A stretch of 64,000 nucleotides of DNA from Hellea sp. (GTDB lineage Bacteria; Pseudomonadota; Alphaproteobacteria; Caulobacterales; Maricaulaceae), in the NCBI GenBank assembly GCA_020629545.1, contig JAHDDC010000013.1, positions 1 through 64,000 on the forward strand, in the 5' to 3' direction. The translations under genes and the position numbers were made by a program. Below are positions 1 to 9,242 of this stretch, piece by piece. Position 1 is the stretch's first letter. Every line of letters starts with the position of its first letter. Under the pieces are notes generated by a model, which saw only the letters and a program-made list of their open reading frames with translations, was not told where the DNA came from and did no database searches.

Positions 1-2169
1 GATTTCGAGCATGAGCGCCGCGAAGAAGTGATCCAGCATATTTACGAAAAATATGGTCGGCATCGGGCCGGGATTTGTTCAACTGTCTCGCATTTTCGTT
101 CACGCGGCGCGGTGCGCGAGGTCGGCAAGGCAATGGGCTTGTCCGAAGATGTCATCACCGCAATCTCCTCTCAGGTCTGGGGTTGGTCGAGCCAAAAAAT
201 ATCTGCAGAGCGGGTGACAGCCGCGGGACTTGATTTGACGGATCCGCGCCTCAAGCAGACTTTTGAACTCACCCATGAGATCATGGGCTTTCCCCGGCAT
301 TTGTCGCAACATGTTGGCGGTTTTGTCATCACGCGCGGACGACTGGATGAGCTCTGCCCGGTTGAGAACGCGGCTATGGCAGACCGCACAATCATCGAAT
401 GGGATAAGGATGATATTGATGTGCTGGGGATGCTCAAGATTGATGTGCTGGCGCTGGGCATGCTGACCTGTCTGCGCAAAGGTTTTGATCTTCTGCGCAG
501 CTGGAAAGGGGAGAGCTACACGCTCGCGACCCTTCCGCAGGAAGACCCGGCTGTATATGATATGCTATGCATTGCGGATACAGTTGGTGTGTTTCAGGTT
601 GAGAGCCGGGCACAAATGAATTTCCTCCCGCGTATGCGTCCGCGGACGTTTTATGACCTGGTCATTGAAGTCGCGATCATTCGCCCCGGACCTATTCAGG
701 GCGATATGGTCCATCCTTATATCAAACGCCGCCGGGGCGAAGAGCCGGTGGTCTTTCCATCCAAAGATTTGGAACCGGTTCTGGGCAAGACGCTCGGTGT
801 ACCATTATTTCAAGAGCAGGCCATGCAAATTGCTGTTGTTGCGGCGGGGTTTAGCGCCGGTGAGGCGGATCAGCTGCGCCGGGCGCTCGGTACATTTCGG
901 GGTGACGGAACGGTCGTCCGTTTTAAAGATCGTTTTATTCAGGGCTGTCTGGATAATGGTTATGACCTGAAATTTGCCGAGGCGGTGTTTCGTCAGCTCG
1001 AAGGCTTTTCCGGCTATGGATTTCCCGAAAGCCATGCCGCCAGTTTTGCGTTGCTGGTTTATGCTTCGTCCTGGATTAAATGTCATCACCCGGAAGTGTT
1101 TTGTACCGCGCTGCTCAACTCGCAGCCTATGGGATTTTACGCTCCGGCGCAGATTGTCCGGGATGCTCGTGAGCACGGGGTGAAGATCCTGCCGATCTGC
1201 GCAGAGCGCTCGTTTTGGGATAATGTGCTCGAGCCAGTCGGTGATGGCCAGCTGGCCGTGCGCTTGGGTTTTCGTCAGATCAAGGGGTTTAAAGAAGATG
1301 ACGGTCTGTGGATGGGGGCAGCACGGGGGAATGGCTATCGCTCCATTGATGCGATCTGGCGGCGGGCAGGATTGACGCGCCGGGCACTTTCCAAACTGGC
1401 TGAAGCGGACGGGTTCGCCGCTTATGGTTTGTCGCGCCGGGACGCGCTCTGGGCAGTTAAAGGGCTGGGCGGGGAGAAGCCGCTTCCGCTCTTTGAGCAA
1501 AAAGGTGAGGGGCATTTGGAACTGCCTGCGGGCCTGCCTGAGATGTGCGAGGCTGAGCACGTTTTTGCCGATTATGTTTCTACGCGTTTGACCCTGCGGG
1601 CACACCCAACCAAGCTGCTAGCGGAAACGATTGGACGGCGGGATCGAAATATATCCATGCGCGATACGCCGGATGGTAACTGGGTTACGGTCTGTGGTCT
1701 GGTGATTACCCGCCAAAGGCCGGGGACAGCCAGTGGGGTGATCTTCCTGACTCTCGAAGATGAAACTGGCGTCGCCAATATTGTCGTCTGGCCTAATACA
1801 TTTGAAAGTCATCGCAGGATTGTCATGGGGGGACGTCTCATCCGGGTGCGTGGTCGTCTACAGCGCGAAGGTATTGTAACTCATGTTATTGCCAATAAGG
1901 TCGAAGATCTATCCCATCTACTCGATACATTAGCCGATCCCGATATTTATGGTGAATCGCTCGATCCAACTCGGGACAATGCTGATGAAGTCAAACGTCC
2001 GGTTCCCCTTAAGGATAAGCCGATGACAGATAAGTCCGTTCGTCCTTCTCTACCCAAACCCAAGCCCCGAAAACAGGCAGGTAATATATCACGTTATTAT
2101 AACAATGGCGGAGCGCGTCATCCCCGAGAACAAGCTAAGAAATTATTCCCAAGTCGGGATTTTCATTGA
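1..2169 (+). CDS. dnaE2: Error-prone DNA polymerase DnaE2/ImuC (5' end outside window)
   Basis: C-family polymerase that carries out translesion synthesis with ImuA and ImuB in the damage-induced mutagenesis pathway. The frame is open from base 1, so the N-terminal PHP domain and the first two catalytic aspartates lie outside the window. The first codons read DFEHERREEV, the stretch just after the catalytic PDxD motif. The third catalytic Asp is codon 442-444 in KIDVLALG. An OB-fold follows near 1680-1910 (VTVCGLVITRQRPG). The end, LFPSRDFH, is typical of DnaE2 rather than replicative DnaE. Partner genes imuA and imuB are expected upstream but are not visible. Its stop codon touches the gloB stop with no base between. 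Confidence 0.95.
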   Translation, partial: DFEHERREEVIQHIYEKYGRHRAGICSTVSHFRSRGAVREVGKAMGLSEDVITAISSQVWGWSSQKISAERVTAAGLDLTDPRLKQTFELTHEIMGFPRHLSQHVGGFVITRGRLDELCPVENAAMADRTIIEWDKDDIDVLGMLKIDVLALGMLTCLRKGFDLLRSWKGESYTLATLPQEDPAVYDMLCIADTVGVFQVESRAQMNFLPRMRPRTFYDLVIEVAIIRPGPIQGDMVHPYIKRRRGEEPVVFPSKDLEPVLGKTLGVPLFQEQAMQIAVVAAGFSAGEADQLRRALGTFRGDGTVVRFKDRFIQGCLDNGYDLKFAEAVFRQLEGFSGYGFPESHAASFALLVYASSWIKCHHPEVFCTALLNSQPMGFYAPAQIVRDAREHGVKILPICAERSFWDNVLEPVGDGQLAVRLGFRQIKGFKEDDGLWMGAARGNGYRSIDAIWRRAGLTRRALSKLAEADGFAAYGLSRRDALWAVKGLGGEKPLPLFEQKGEGHLELPAGLPEMCEAEHVFADYVSTRLTLRAHPTKLLAETIGRRDRNISMRDTPDGNWVTVCGLVITRQRPGTASGVIFLTLEDETGVANIVVWPNTFESHRRIVMGGRLIRVRGRLQREGIVTHVIANKVEDLSHLLDTLADPDIYGESLDPTRDNADEVKRPVPLKDKPMTDKSVRPSLPKPKPRKQAGNISRYYNNGGARHPREQAKKLFPSRDFH

Positions 2170-2901
2170 TCAAAAATTATCCTTGGCTTTGCGAATGTCT
2201 CCCAGTATCGCGGCGCTTTTGGCCCGAACAAACGGGTTGGCTGTCTTTTCAGCGGCCACTGTCGTTGGAACCGTTGGGATATTATTATCACGCTTGGCTT
2301 TGGCGTCCCGCATATAATCGATCAAATCCTGATTGTCGGGTTCTACCGAGAGCGCAAAACGTCCATTGGACAAGGTATATTCATGGGCGCAATACAGCGC
2401 TGTATCATCTGGTAAGGCAGTTATTTTACCAAGGCTCTCAAACATTTGCTCTGGCGTGCCTTCGAATAGTCTGCCGCAACCAAGGGCGAAAATTGTATCA
2501 CCGACAAAAGCGGCTTTGGCGTCAGGAATATGAAAAGCGATATGGCCAATTGTGTGGCCGGGCGTGTCGATCACATGGACCTCATGTCCGCCAAATTCAA
2601 AGCTATCGCCATCGCCGACACCTATATCAAGGCCTGGAATACGGTCTTTATCGGCTTCGCAGCCAATGATCGTTACGCCGTATAGATCATTAAGTTTGTC
2701 ATTGCCCCATGTATGATCCGGGTGATGGTGCGTATTCCAAATATGGGTAAGATTCCAGCCTTTCTCTTCAAGGGCTAAAATGATTTTACTGGCCTCGGGC
2801 GTGTCGACACAGGCAGTTTCGCCTGTGTCTGGCGAATGTACCAGAAACCCGTAATTATCAGTCAGGCAAGGGAACATATGAATATCGAGCGGGGATGGCA
2901 C
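2170..2901 (-). CDS. gloB: Hydroxyacylglutathione hydrolase (glyoxalase II)
   Basis: Hydrolyses S-lactoylglutathione to lactate and glutathione, the second step of methylglyoxal detoxification. The protein has 243 residues against about 255 for the family. The metallo-beta-lactamase metal motif THHHPDH is near residue 57, with further metal ligands in TPGHTIGH and in the short YCAHEYTLSN segment. The C-terminal glutathione-binding part (NPFVRA) is present. It is divergent from the methyltransferase at 2953, with 51 bases between, a pairing common in alphaproteobacteria. It is convergent with dnaE2, stop against stop. Confidence 0.95.
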   Translation of the reverse strand: MPSPLDIHMFPCLTDNYGFLVHSPDTGETACVDTPEASKIILALEEKGWNLTHIWNTHHHPDHTWGNDKLNDLYGVTIIGCEADKDRIPGLDIGVGDGDSFEFGGHEVHVIDTPGHTIGHIAFHIPDAKAAFVGDTIFALGCGRLFEGTPEQMFESLGKITALPDDTALYCAHEYTLSNGRFALSVEPDNQDLIDYMRDAKAKRDNNIPTVPTTVAAEKTANPFVRAKSAAILGDIRKAKDNF

Positions 2902-2952
2902 AGCAGGATTCCTCTTTTCAATTCAGGTCTGAGCGCTATGCTATAGTCACTT

Positions 2953-3690
2953 ATGCGCCAAAACGTAAGACATCTTGAAAGCTTTTATGCGTCGCGACTA
3001 GGCGTTGCCGCAAACAATATGGTGTTGCGAAGATTATCAACGGTCTGGCCGGATCTTAGCGGGCGCGATATACTTGGATATGGATATTGTTACCCTTATC
3101 TGACTCCATATATCGACGATGCCAAGCGAACGATTATTGCAATGCCCGGCGCTATGGGCGGAATTGCTCAGCGATCAAGCCGCGGTGTGATGACATGCCT
3201 GACCGAAAGTATGGCGTTGCCATTTGAAGATGGACAATTTGACAATGTTCTCGTCGCGCACGGTATTGAAGAAGCCTATATGCTGCCAGATCTCATGAAA
3301 GAACTATGGAGGATTACGCGCGCCGAGGGCCGAATTATTGTGATCGCTTCAAACCGTAGCGGATTATGGGCAAGATCTGACCGCAGCCCGTTTGGTGCTG
3401 GCAGGCCCTTTAGTCGTAATCAGCTCAAAGCCGAACTCAGGACTGCCGGCTTTATTCCGACAATTTGGTCCGGTGCGCTTTACATCCCGCCGCTTAAATT
3501 TTGCACAGGCAAGACATTCTTGAACGTAACAGAAACATTTGGAGAAACAGTTTGGCCGGGTTTTTCCGGACTGGTACTTGTCGAAGCGATCAAGCGTCTA
3601 TATGCCGAACCGTCCGGAAATGTGAAAGAAGAGATAAGACGACCCATATTTGCACCTAAGCCAATCGGCAATGCTGCCAGTCGGCGTTAG
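2953..3690 (+). CDS. Class I SAM-dependent methyltransferase
   Basis: A 245-residue protein of the methyltransferase 11 type. The glycine-rich SAM loop is degenerate (DILGYGYCYPYL, near residue 40), but the later parts fit the fold: an acidic strand end, ESMALPFEDGQFDNVLVAHGIE around residues 92-112, and LMKELWRITRAEGRIIVI. The unusual first loop is a feature of this gloB-linked alphaproteobacterial family as I know it. The substrate is unknown. It faces gloB and is followed 14 bases later by the chorismate mutase gene, so it may lead that short operon. Confidence 0.75.
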   Translation: MRQNVRHLESFYASRLGVAANNMVLRRLSTVWPDLSGRDILGYGYCYPYLTPYIDDAKRTIIAMPGAMGGIAQRSSRGVMTCLTESMALPFEDGQFDNVLVAHGIEEAYMLPDLMKELWRITRAEGRIIVIASNRSGLWARSDRSPFGAGRPFSRNQLKAELRTAGFIPTIWSGALYIPPLKFCTGKTFLNVTETFGETVWPGFSGLVLVEAIKRLYAEPSGNVKEEIRRPIFAPKPIGNAASRR

Positions 3691-3704
3691 GTCGGGCAAA
3701 CACT

Positions 3705-4496
3705 ATGTCAAAAACGCCAAATGATATCCCCAATATAAATGATCTGCGCGTCGAAATCGATCGCGTCGACAATCTATTGCTTGATCTGATCGCAAAGAGA
3801 TTGGAGCTAGCAGGACAGGTGCGAAAGGCCAAAAGCGGGGCTCGGGTCTGGCGGCCATCTCGTGAACATTCTCTGGTTCGTGATCTCGCAGCCGCCGCGC
3901 AAGACACGCCACCGGAACTCGTTGCGCGGATCTGGGCAGAACTTATGAGCGCGTCATTAGCGCTTCAAGGCCCGATGCGACTACATGTTTCCCTCGAGGG
4001 AGATGCTCTAACCAATGGCGCGTTAGTCAGAGATCGGTTTGGTGCTGCGCTACCGACGATTTCCTATCCAACGACAAGTGCTGCTCTGGCTGCGGCAGCA
4101 GCCGAGGATGAGGGCGTCGCCGTAATTCCCGCTCCAGGTGGCATGCAGCGTTGGTGGACGTCACTTGCGTATGGGGGCGCTCTTGAAGAGATGCATATCT
4201 TGGCTGGCCTTCCAAGGGTTGGCAATAATGACTGGCCACAAGCCGTAGCTGTCGCGACCGCTGACATATTGCCGTCTGGTGATGATATGACTCTCATGAC
4301 GCTTAAGGATCCGTCCGCAGCACTTGATGCAGGTTTGTCGGTAAAGCTTCGGGCTGAGACTGGAGAGCACAGCTTACTCAGCCTGCAAGGTTTTTACGGG
4401 CCAGAAAGTGAGGTCTTAAAGACAGTGCAATCCAAAGATCCCAGCGCTAAAATTATTGGCTCCATGGCCATGGCCCTTCCTGAGAACCTGACCTAA
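3705..4496 (+). CDS. Chorismate mutase with a prephenate dehydratase-like tail
   Basis: Residues 8-95 form an AroQ-type chorismate mutase (NDLRVEIDRVDNLLLDLIAKR, then K, R and E positions), converting chorismate to prephenate. The remaining 165 residues are not needed for that. They contain VSLEGDALTNGALVRDRFG and DEGVAVIPAPGG, which recall the DYGVLPIENS-type segments of prephenate dehydratase. I cannot find its catalytic TRF motif or a clear ACT domain. I infer a decayed or repurposed P-protein. It sits 9 bases before a prephenate dehydrogenase gene, which fits tyrosine synthesis. Confidence 0.75.
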   Translation: MSKTPNDIPNINDLRVEIDRVDNLLLDLIAKRLELAGQVRKAKSGARVWRPSREHSLVRDLAAAAQDTPPELVARIWAELMSASLALQGPMRLHVSLEGDALTNGALVRDRFGAALPTISYPTTSAALAAAAAEDEGVAVIPAPGGMQRWWTSLAYGGALEEMHILAGLPRVGNNDWPQAVAVATADILPSGDDMTLMTLKDPSAALDAGLSVKLRAETGEHSLLSLQGFYGPESEVLKTVQSKDPSAKIIGSMAMALPENLT

Positions 4497-4505
4497 GAGC
4501 CCATT

Positions 4506-5414
4506 ATGACCATTTATTATAATGTTCTTGTCATTGGCGGCGGCTTGATAGGGTCCTCAATGGCCCGTGCAATCAAGAGTAAATCTTTGGCCGAACGGAT
4601 CTATATTGCGGACACGTCTCCCGAGGCCTGCGGCGTATTGAGGACCTTAGATATCGCGGATGGGGTTTCAGAAGACTTCAATGACTTTATCGGAAAAGTT
4701 GATCTGGTGATTTTAGCGACGCCGCCAAGTGTGATGAAAACAATTGGGGCATCTGTCGTGAAAGCGATGAAAACAGGAGCCGTTCTGACTGATGTTGGTT
4801 CGATCAAGCTTGATGTCGCCAAATATTTTGAAACTTTTATGCGTAGCGACATATCTTTTATTCCGGGTCATCCAATTGCAGGTACAGAGAATAGCGGTCC
4901 GGCTGCTGGTTTCGCGGAATTGTTCCAAGACCGTTGGTGTATTTTAACGCCTGATGAAGAGGTAGATGAAGCCGAGGTTAAGCGACTGAGTGATCTGTGG
5001 GAAGCCATGGGGTCACAAGTGGCTCTTATGGACGCGGCGCGTCATGATATTGTTCTGGCAACGACATCTCATGTTCCGCATTTGATTGCTTATACTCTCG
5101 TTGGTACCGCTATTGATATGGAAACAGTAACCCGAAATGACGTGGTAAAATATTCGGCGGGTGGTTTTCGAGACTTTACACGGATTGCGGCGTCAGACCC
5201 GCAAATGTGGCGAGACGTATTTTTACAAAATAAAGAAGGCGTGCTCGAAGTGGTTGATCGTTTTATCGAAGACTTGTCGGCCCTCAAAAGAGCTATTCGT
5301 TGGGATGATGGAGAGACTCTGATGAAGCATTTCTCCAAAACCCGCGACATACGCCGACATATTGTGGATGCTGGACAAGATACAGACAAAGCTGATTTCG
5401 GCCGTGAGAGCTAG
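4506..5414 (+). CDS. tyrA: Prephenate/arogenate dehydrogenase family protein
   Basis: NAD(P)-dependent oxidative decarboxylation of prephenate (or arogenate) on the route to tyrosine. The N-terminal Rossmann loop is VIGGGLIGSSMARAI at residues 9-23. The family signatures follow: LATPPSVM, DVGSIK, FIPGHPIAGTENSG (residues ~117-130), and the helical C-terminal dimerisation domain with TTSHVPHLIAY and FRDFTRIAASDPQMW. Its 302 residues match monofunctional TyrA. It lies directly after a chorismate mutase gene and its stop abuts the GTG of the cupin gene, so the three are probably co-translated. Confidence 0.9.
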   Translation: MTIYYNVLVIGGGLIGSSMARAIKSKSLAERIYIADTSPEACGVLRTLDIADGVSEDFNDFIGKVDLVILATPPSVMKTIGASVVKAMKTGAVLTDVGSIKLDVAKYFETFMRSDISFIPGHPIAGTENSGPAAGFAELFQDRWCILTPDEEVDEAEVKRLSDLWEAMGSQVALMDAARHDIVLATTSHVPHLIAYTLVGTAIDMETVTRNDVVKYSAGGFRDFTRIAASDPQMWRDVFLQNKEGVLEVVDRFIEDLSALKRAIRWDDGETLMKHFSKTRDIRRHIVDAGQDTDKADFGRES

Positions 5415-5744
5415 GTGAAACGCGTCCCTATACACGGCGGGCATATGCAATGGATTATCGACCAGTCTATCAATTCCGCTTCAGACATTAGTCTGGCAGA
5501 GATGACGATATATCCGGGCGAGACGTCTGAACTGCATCGGCATAATAATTGCACAGAGATTATCTATATTTTGTCGGGCACGGTTCGGCAGCGCATTGAT
5601 GACAGATGGATCGTCCTAGAAACAGGCGAATCCTGCCTGATCCCGATAGGTTCAGCTCATCAAACGCAGAATTTGGGGCAGATGGATAGCCGCATGATCT
5701 TGGCGTATTCAAGAGGAACCCGACATTACGAGGCGATTAAATAA
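5415..5744 (+). CDS. Small cupin protein
   Basis: A single-domain cupin of 109 residues. The two cupin boxes are visible: PGETSELHRHNNCTEIIYIL (motif 1, metal-binding His pair and Glu) and GESCLIPIGSAHQTQN (motif 2, final His). The annotated start is a GTG directly after the stop of the dehydrogenase gene; an ATG at 5445 (MQWIIDQS) is an alternative. The family includes mannose-6-phosphate isomerase-like sensors and small metal enzymes; nothing here fixes the substrate. Position suggests co-expression with the tyrosine-pathway pair. Confidence 0.8.
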   Translation: MKRVPIHGGHMQWIIDQSINSASDISLAEMTIYPGETSELHRHNNCTEIIYILSGTVRQRIDDRWIVLETGESCLIPIGSAHQTQNLGQMDSRMILAYSRGTRHYEAIK

Positions 5745-5815
5745 AAAATTCGCCTAAGCGGCACGTTACTTGCTTGTTATTCCCCTGAACACACTCATTT
5801 GTCTCAGGATAATAC

Positions 5816-7750
5816 ATGGCCATATTTATCAACACGCAAGGTGATCAGACCTATCGCGGTACCGAAACCGAATATGATCAGGTCGATTACGCTGGCGATT
5901 TATCCGATTATACGATGACACAAAACGCAGATGGCAGTGTAACCGTCACGCACCCAACATTTGGTACAGATAGACTGGAAAGCATTGAAGGTTTTTGGTT
6001 TCAAGGCGAAAGCCGTTGGTATTCTATGGACGATGCATTGGCAGCCCAAACGACTACCCCGCCTGTTGAATCGGACCTTGCCGCAACAGATGTGGATGTG
6101 ATCGCTTTTGCAGGTCAATCCAATAGTGCCAATATGTTTTTCCGTCTCGACCGCGATACGAGTAACCCTTTGGGAAGCGAGGTGTTTGAAGGCCAAATGA
6201 ACGCCCTGACCGGTTTTACAACGGAAGCGGTAAACGCGGCTTATGGAAGTTCGGCCTCTAATGAAACGGCTGATCCTGATATGTTTTGGTGGAATTTGGC
6301 AGAAGACAGGCCAGGTCAAGTTCTGCTTGACGCTGTCAGGGATATTCAGCGCGGTCTTGATCGCGGACAGGATCTAGACGCAATCATATGGTCTCAAGGC
6401 GAAAGTGATGCCTATTCAATCTTTTTTGGCGGAGACCCAGATGTACAGATTGCTAGAATGATTGAAGCCACCACGCAGGTGTTTGAATATTTTCGGGCCG
6501 AGTTTGGCGCCGATGTCCCTATCTTTATTCAGGAAATGGGTGAGTTTGAAGTTCCAATCCAATTGGCTCCTGGCGAAGCGAATGCTTTTGACCTTGTGCG
6601 CGATGCACAGCTAGCCCTAGCAGAAAGTGATCCCAATATCTTTATGAGCGCTGATACGTCTGATCTGCCGATTTATACGGATGGCCTCCACTATACAACC
6701 GAGACCTATGGTGAGATTGCAACGATGCACGCAAACAGTATTGTGTCGGTTTTAGCGGGCGAAAATCCCGACGGTCCAACGCCACCGACTAACGGGGAAA
6801 TCAACGGGACAACTGGCGATGACCAGCTTTTGGGAACAAATGGTGACGATATCATCAACGGTCTTGGCGGAAGTGATTTGGTCGTTGGTTCGGCAGGAAA
6901 TGATACGATCACGATGGGCGAAGGTTATGATCAGGTCAATTACGCGGGAGCTTCAGAGGACTACGCCTTTATCCGCAATGCTGATGGGACAGTATCTGTT
7001 ACGAAGCCAGATGGATCAGAAGATACGCTTGATGGCGTTGACGGTTTTTGGTTTCAAGGCGAAGCGGCATGGTATGCAATCGACTCGCTTATTCAGGAAA
7101 CGACACCGCCGGAAAATAACGGGCCAATCAATGGGACAAATGGGGATGATCAATTAATAGGAACCGCAGGCGATGATGTCATTTTTGGTCTTGGTGGTAG
7201 CGACGGCGTGATTGGCTCTGGTGGGTCTGATGTGATTAGTCTTGGTGATGAGTATGACCAAGTTGATTATGCTGGTGCATCGACTGACTATACTTTTGTT
7301 TCAAATGAAGATGGAAGCATCAGCGTGACTAAGCCTGATGGTTCCGTTGACACACTCATTGGTGTTGACGGAATCTGGTTTCAAGGCGAAGCTGCATGGT
7401 ATCGTGTTGATGCCCTGGTCGTAACGCCGCCAAGTGATGGACCTATCAACGGGACCAATGGCGATGATCAATTGTCTGGAACGACAGGTGATGATGTTAT
7501 TTTTGGTCTTGAGGGTAGTGATGTTGTTATTGGTTCTGCCGGAAATGATACGATTAGTCTTGGCGATGAATATGACCAGGTCAATTATACGGGCGCCGCT
7601 GCCGATTACATTTTCGAGGCTAATGGCGACGGAAGTTTTTCCATGACGAAAGAAGACGGTTCCGTTGATACTCTTATTGGCGTTGATGGCTTTTGGTTCC
7701 AAGGCGAAGCTGCATGGTATAGCGCTGACGATTTGCTTACTTTAGTATAA
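5816..7750 (+). CDS. Secreted SGNH/SASA-type esterase with RTX-like repeats
   Basis: A 644-residue modular protein. Residues ~92-315 form a sialate O-acetylesterase-like (SASA) carbohydrate esterase. The nucleophile block GQSN puts Ser at residue 102, SQGESD is at 193-198, and the Asp-x-x-His pair is DGLH at 289-292. Three repeats of 104-109 residues start at about residues 326, 435 and 541. Each opens with GDDQL-GT-GDDVI-GL-GSD, an RTX/hemolysin-type calcium-binding pattern, and ends in GVDGFWFQGEAAWY. A shortened copy of the second half of the repeat forms the N terminus. No signal peptide is seen, so type I secretion via the C terminus is likely. It deacetylates an unknown, probably polysaccharide, substrate. 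Its 3' end overlaps the next gene by 14 bases, convergently. Confidence 0.85.
   Translation: MAIFINTQGDQTYRGTETEYDQVDYAGDLSDYTMTQNADGSVTVTHPTFGTDRLESIEGFWFQGESRWYSMDDALAAQTTTPPVESDLAATDVDVIAFAGQSNSANMFFRLDRDTSNPLGSEVFEGQMNALTGFTTEAVNAAYGSSASNETADPDMFWWNLAEDRPGQVLLDAVRDIQRGLDRGQDLDAIIWSQGESDAYSIFFGGDPDVQIARMIEATTQVFEYFRAEFGADVPIFIQEMGEFEVPIQLAPGEANAFDLVRDAQLALAESDPNIFMSADTSDLPIYTDGLHYTTETYGEIATMHANSIVSVLAGENPDGPTPPTNGEINGTTGDDQLLGTNGDDIINGLGGSDLVVGSAGNDTITMGEGYDQVNYAGASEDYAFIRNADGTVSVTKPDGSEDTLDGVDGFWFQGEAAWYAIDSLIQETTPPENNGPINGTNGDDQLIGTAGDDVIFGLGGSDGVIGSGGSDVISLGDEYDQVDYAGASTDYTFVSNEDGSISVTKPDGSVDTLIGVDGIWFQGEAAWYRVDALVVTPPSDGPINGTNGDDQLSGTTGDDVIFGLEGSDVVIGSAGNDTISLGDEYDQVNYTGAAADYIFEANGDGSFSMTKEDGSVDTLIGVDGFWFQGEAAWYSADDLLTLV
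6791..7747 (+). repeat. Three tandem gene-internal repeats in the esterase
   Basis: Units begin near 6791, 7118 and 7436 and run 327, 318 and about 312 bases. They share long identical runs at DNA level, for example the codons for GWFQGEAAWY-like ends and for NGTNGDDQL-like starts. Each codes for an RTX-like glycine/aspartate block followed by a roughly 60-residue beta-rich block. The similarity suggests duplication within the gene. Confidence 0.85.
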
Positions 7751-8291
7751 ATCTAGGGACCTTGGCTTTGTAATCAAGGTAGTCATCACCATAGGCTCGC
7801 TCGAGCCAAGGTTCTTCCATAATCGGACAAAGTAGATAACCCGCTCCGATCATAAAAAGTGCGATCGTTACGGGAAGGCTAGCTGAGAAAAGCATCCAGC
7901 CAAAGATCCAAACATAGGCCCCAACATATTGTGGGTTGCGAGTGATACTATAAAGTCCTTCTGTATTGAGTCCGTCACTGTTTCGGCCCTTAGTCTTTGC
8001 AACGCCCAAACTCAGACCGGCCCATATTGTGAACGTCATACCTAATATGAAAAGGATGATACCCATCCAATTCAATAATCCAAACTCTGTTCGATCTTGG
8101 AACTTGATATATGTCAGTATCAGCAGTCCAATACCTGATATTCGCCATAGCATCCAAAAAAGATGGTACATCCAGTTCTGCGGTGATGCTGGTGGCCAGT
8201 ACTGAAATTTACCTGTTATAAAACTAAGTAACATGATTGATAGATTTAAACCTGACGCCAGAATGGATATCCATAACGCAAGTTCTGCCAT
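7737..8291 (-). CDS. Isoprenylcysteine carboxyl methyltransferase-like membrane protein
   Basis: A 184-residue polytopic protein of the ICMT/phospholipid methyltransferase (PEMT) superfamily. Four to five hydrophobic segments are visible (residues ~4-25, 42-62, 72-93, 125-160). The SAM-binding signature is near the C-terminal end: GLYSITRNPQYVGAYVW, then EEPWLERAYGDDYLDYK. Bacterial members methylate small molecules, thiols or lipids at the membrane; the substrate here is unknown. It starts 3 bases downstream of the cyclophilin gene on the same strand, so the two likely share a transcript. Confidence 0.8.
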   Translation of the reverse strand: MAELALWISILASGLNLSIMLLSFITGKFQYWPPASPQNWMYHLFWMLWRISGIGLLILTYIKFQDRTEFGLLNWMGIILFILGMTFTIWAGLSLGVAKTKGRNSDGLNTEGLYSITRNPQYVGAYVWIFGWMLFSASLPVTIALFMIGAGYLLCPIMEEPWLERAYGDDYLDYKAKVPRFILK

Positions 8292-8294
8292 AAA

Positions 8295-9212
8295 TTACTT
8301 GGCGGGTGTGTCTCTAACCGGGATAGGCACATTGCAAAGCTCGAGCCGTCCGGTCGGCGCGACAAACCAGTCTTCTTTACGGTAGCGCCGAGCCTGAACA
8401 AAGTCGGCATAGGCTTTGCTATCTGTCCGCATGATTTGCAGGTTGGACCGCTGGGCCTCCGGCACGTCTGAGCCCAGCCTTATCGAGGTAATGGGAACAT
8501 TTTCTTCCGGGGTTTCATAGAAACCGAGAGGGCCAGTACCTCGCGGTAGGGTCGTCAAAAGTTCCATGCCCATAATAACCCGACCGATCAGCGTCACGTT
8601 TTTATCAAGATGTCGGGGTGCATGCCCGGTCACAACATAGAGCTCGGCGCTATTTCCGGAATCAATCTCATTTCCGCGCCCAACGCCCAGCATGCCGTAA
8701 CAATGGGCCAGCCAGATACGGCCGCTTTTCGGGTCCCCGGCAGCTGGCATGCCAGTGGAAATTCCCGCGACTGGTGCATAGACGTCACCGTCTTTAAGTT
8801 CCAAGAACGGAATATTCGGAGCCCAGTCCATCTCCCATTCTGGATCCAAGGTTGTTTTAGCCTTGCCGAGAGGTTTATCTTCGCCGGCGCTCCACTGTGC
8901 AACATAGTTTTCCTGAGACCGTACAATAGAGGCCCCATCGAAATATTTCTGTTCGATCAATGTTTTAAGATTTCTGACGTGATTTGGCGCAAACCCAGGT
9001 GCAAGTTCCATCACGACGCGCCCGTTCGTAAGTTCCATATAGATCACATTATCAGGATCAACGTCACGCCAGTCCTCGGGGCCAGCTGCGGCCATGGCCT
9101 CGGCGGTTGTTAAAACCGTATCGGGATCAACTACGGTTTCGTTAGGAGCAGGGCCAACGCCTTTACAAGATGAGATTAGCCCTAGAGCGAGAAGCGGAAT
9201 AAGATATTTCAT
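8295..9212 (-). CDS. Lipoprotein peptidylprolyl isomerase, cyclophilin type
   Basis: A 305-residue exported protein. The signal peptide ends in a lipobox (LISSC, Cys at residue 16), so it is a membrane-anchored periplasmic lipoprotein. The cyclophilin core begins at NVIYMELTNGRVVMELAPGF and continues ASIVRSQENYVAQWSAG, keeping the arginine of the catalytic FHR segment but with unusual surroundings. A segment GRIWLAHCYGMLGVGRG and LIGRVIMGMELL match later cyclophilin strands. It would assist folding of envelope proteins. Compared with classic cyclophilins (about 165 residues) it carries long insertions and a C-terminal extension. Confidence 0.8.
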   Translation of the reverse strand: MKYLIPLLALGLISSCKGVGPAPNETVVDPDTVLTTAEAMAAAGPEDWRDVDPDNVIYMELTNGRVVMELAPGFAPNHVRNLKTLIEQKYFDGASIVRSQENYVAQWSAGEDKPLGKAKTTLDPEWEMDWAPNIPFLELKDGDVYAPVAGISTGMPAAGDPKSGRIWLAHCYGMLGVGRGNEIDSGNSAELYVVTGHAPRHLDKNVTLIGRVIMGMELLTTLPRGTGPLGFYETPEENVPITSIRLGSDVPEAQRSNLQIMRTDSKAYADFVQARRYRKEDWFVAPTGRLELCNVPIPVRDTPAK

Positions 9213-9242
9213 GCCCCTTCATGACAGGACAAGGCGAAATGA

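Noticed and set aside
805-1605. Long minus-strand frame of 266 codons inside dnaE2
   Set aside because: It lies wholly within dnaE2 on the opposite strand, has no recognisable domain, and dnaE2 motifs are intact across it.
5900-6319. Minus-strand frame of 139 codons inside the esterase
   Set aside because: It is a shadow of the esterase gene; the catalytic motifs of the esterase are in the plus frame.
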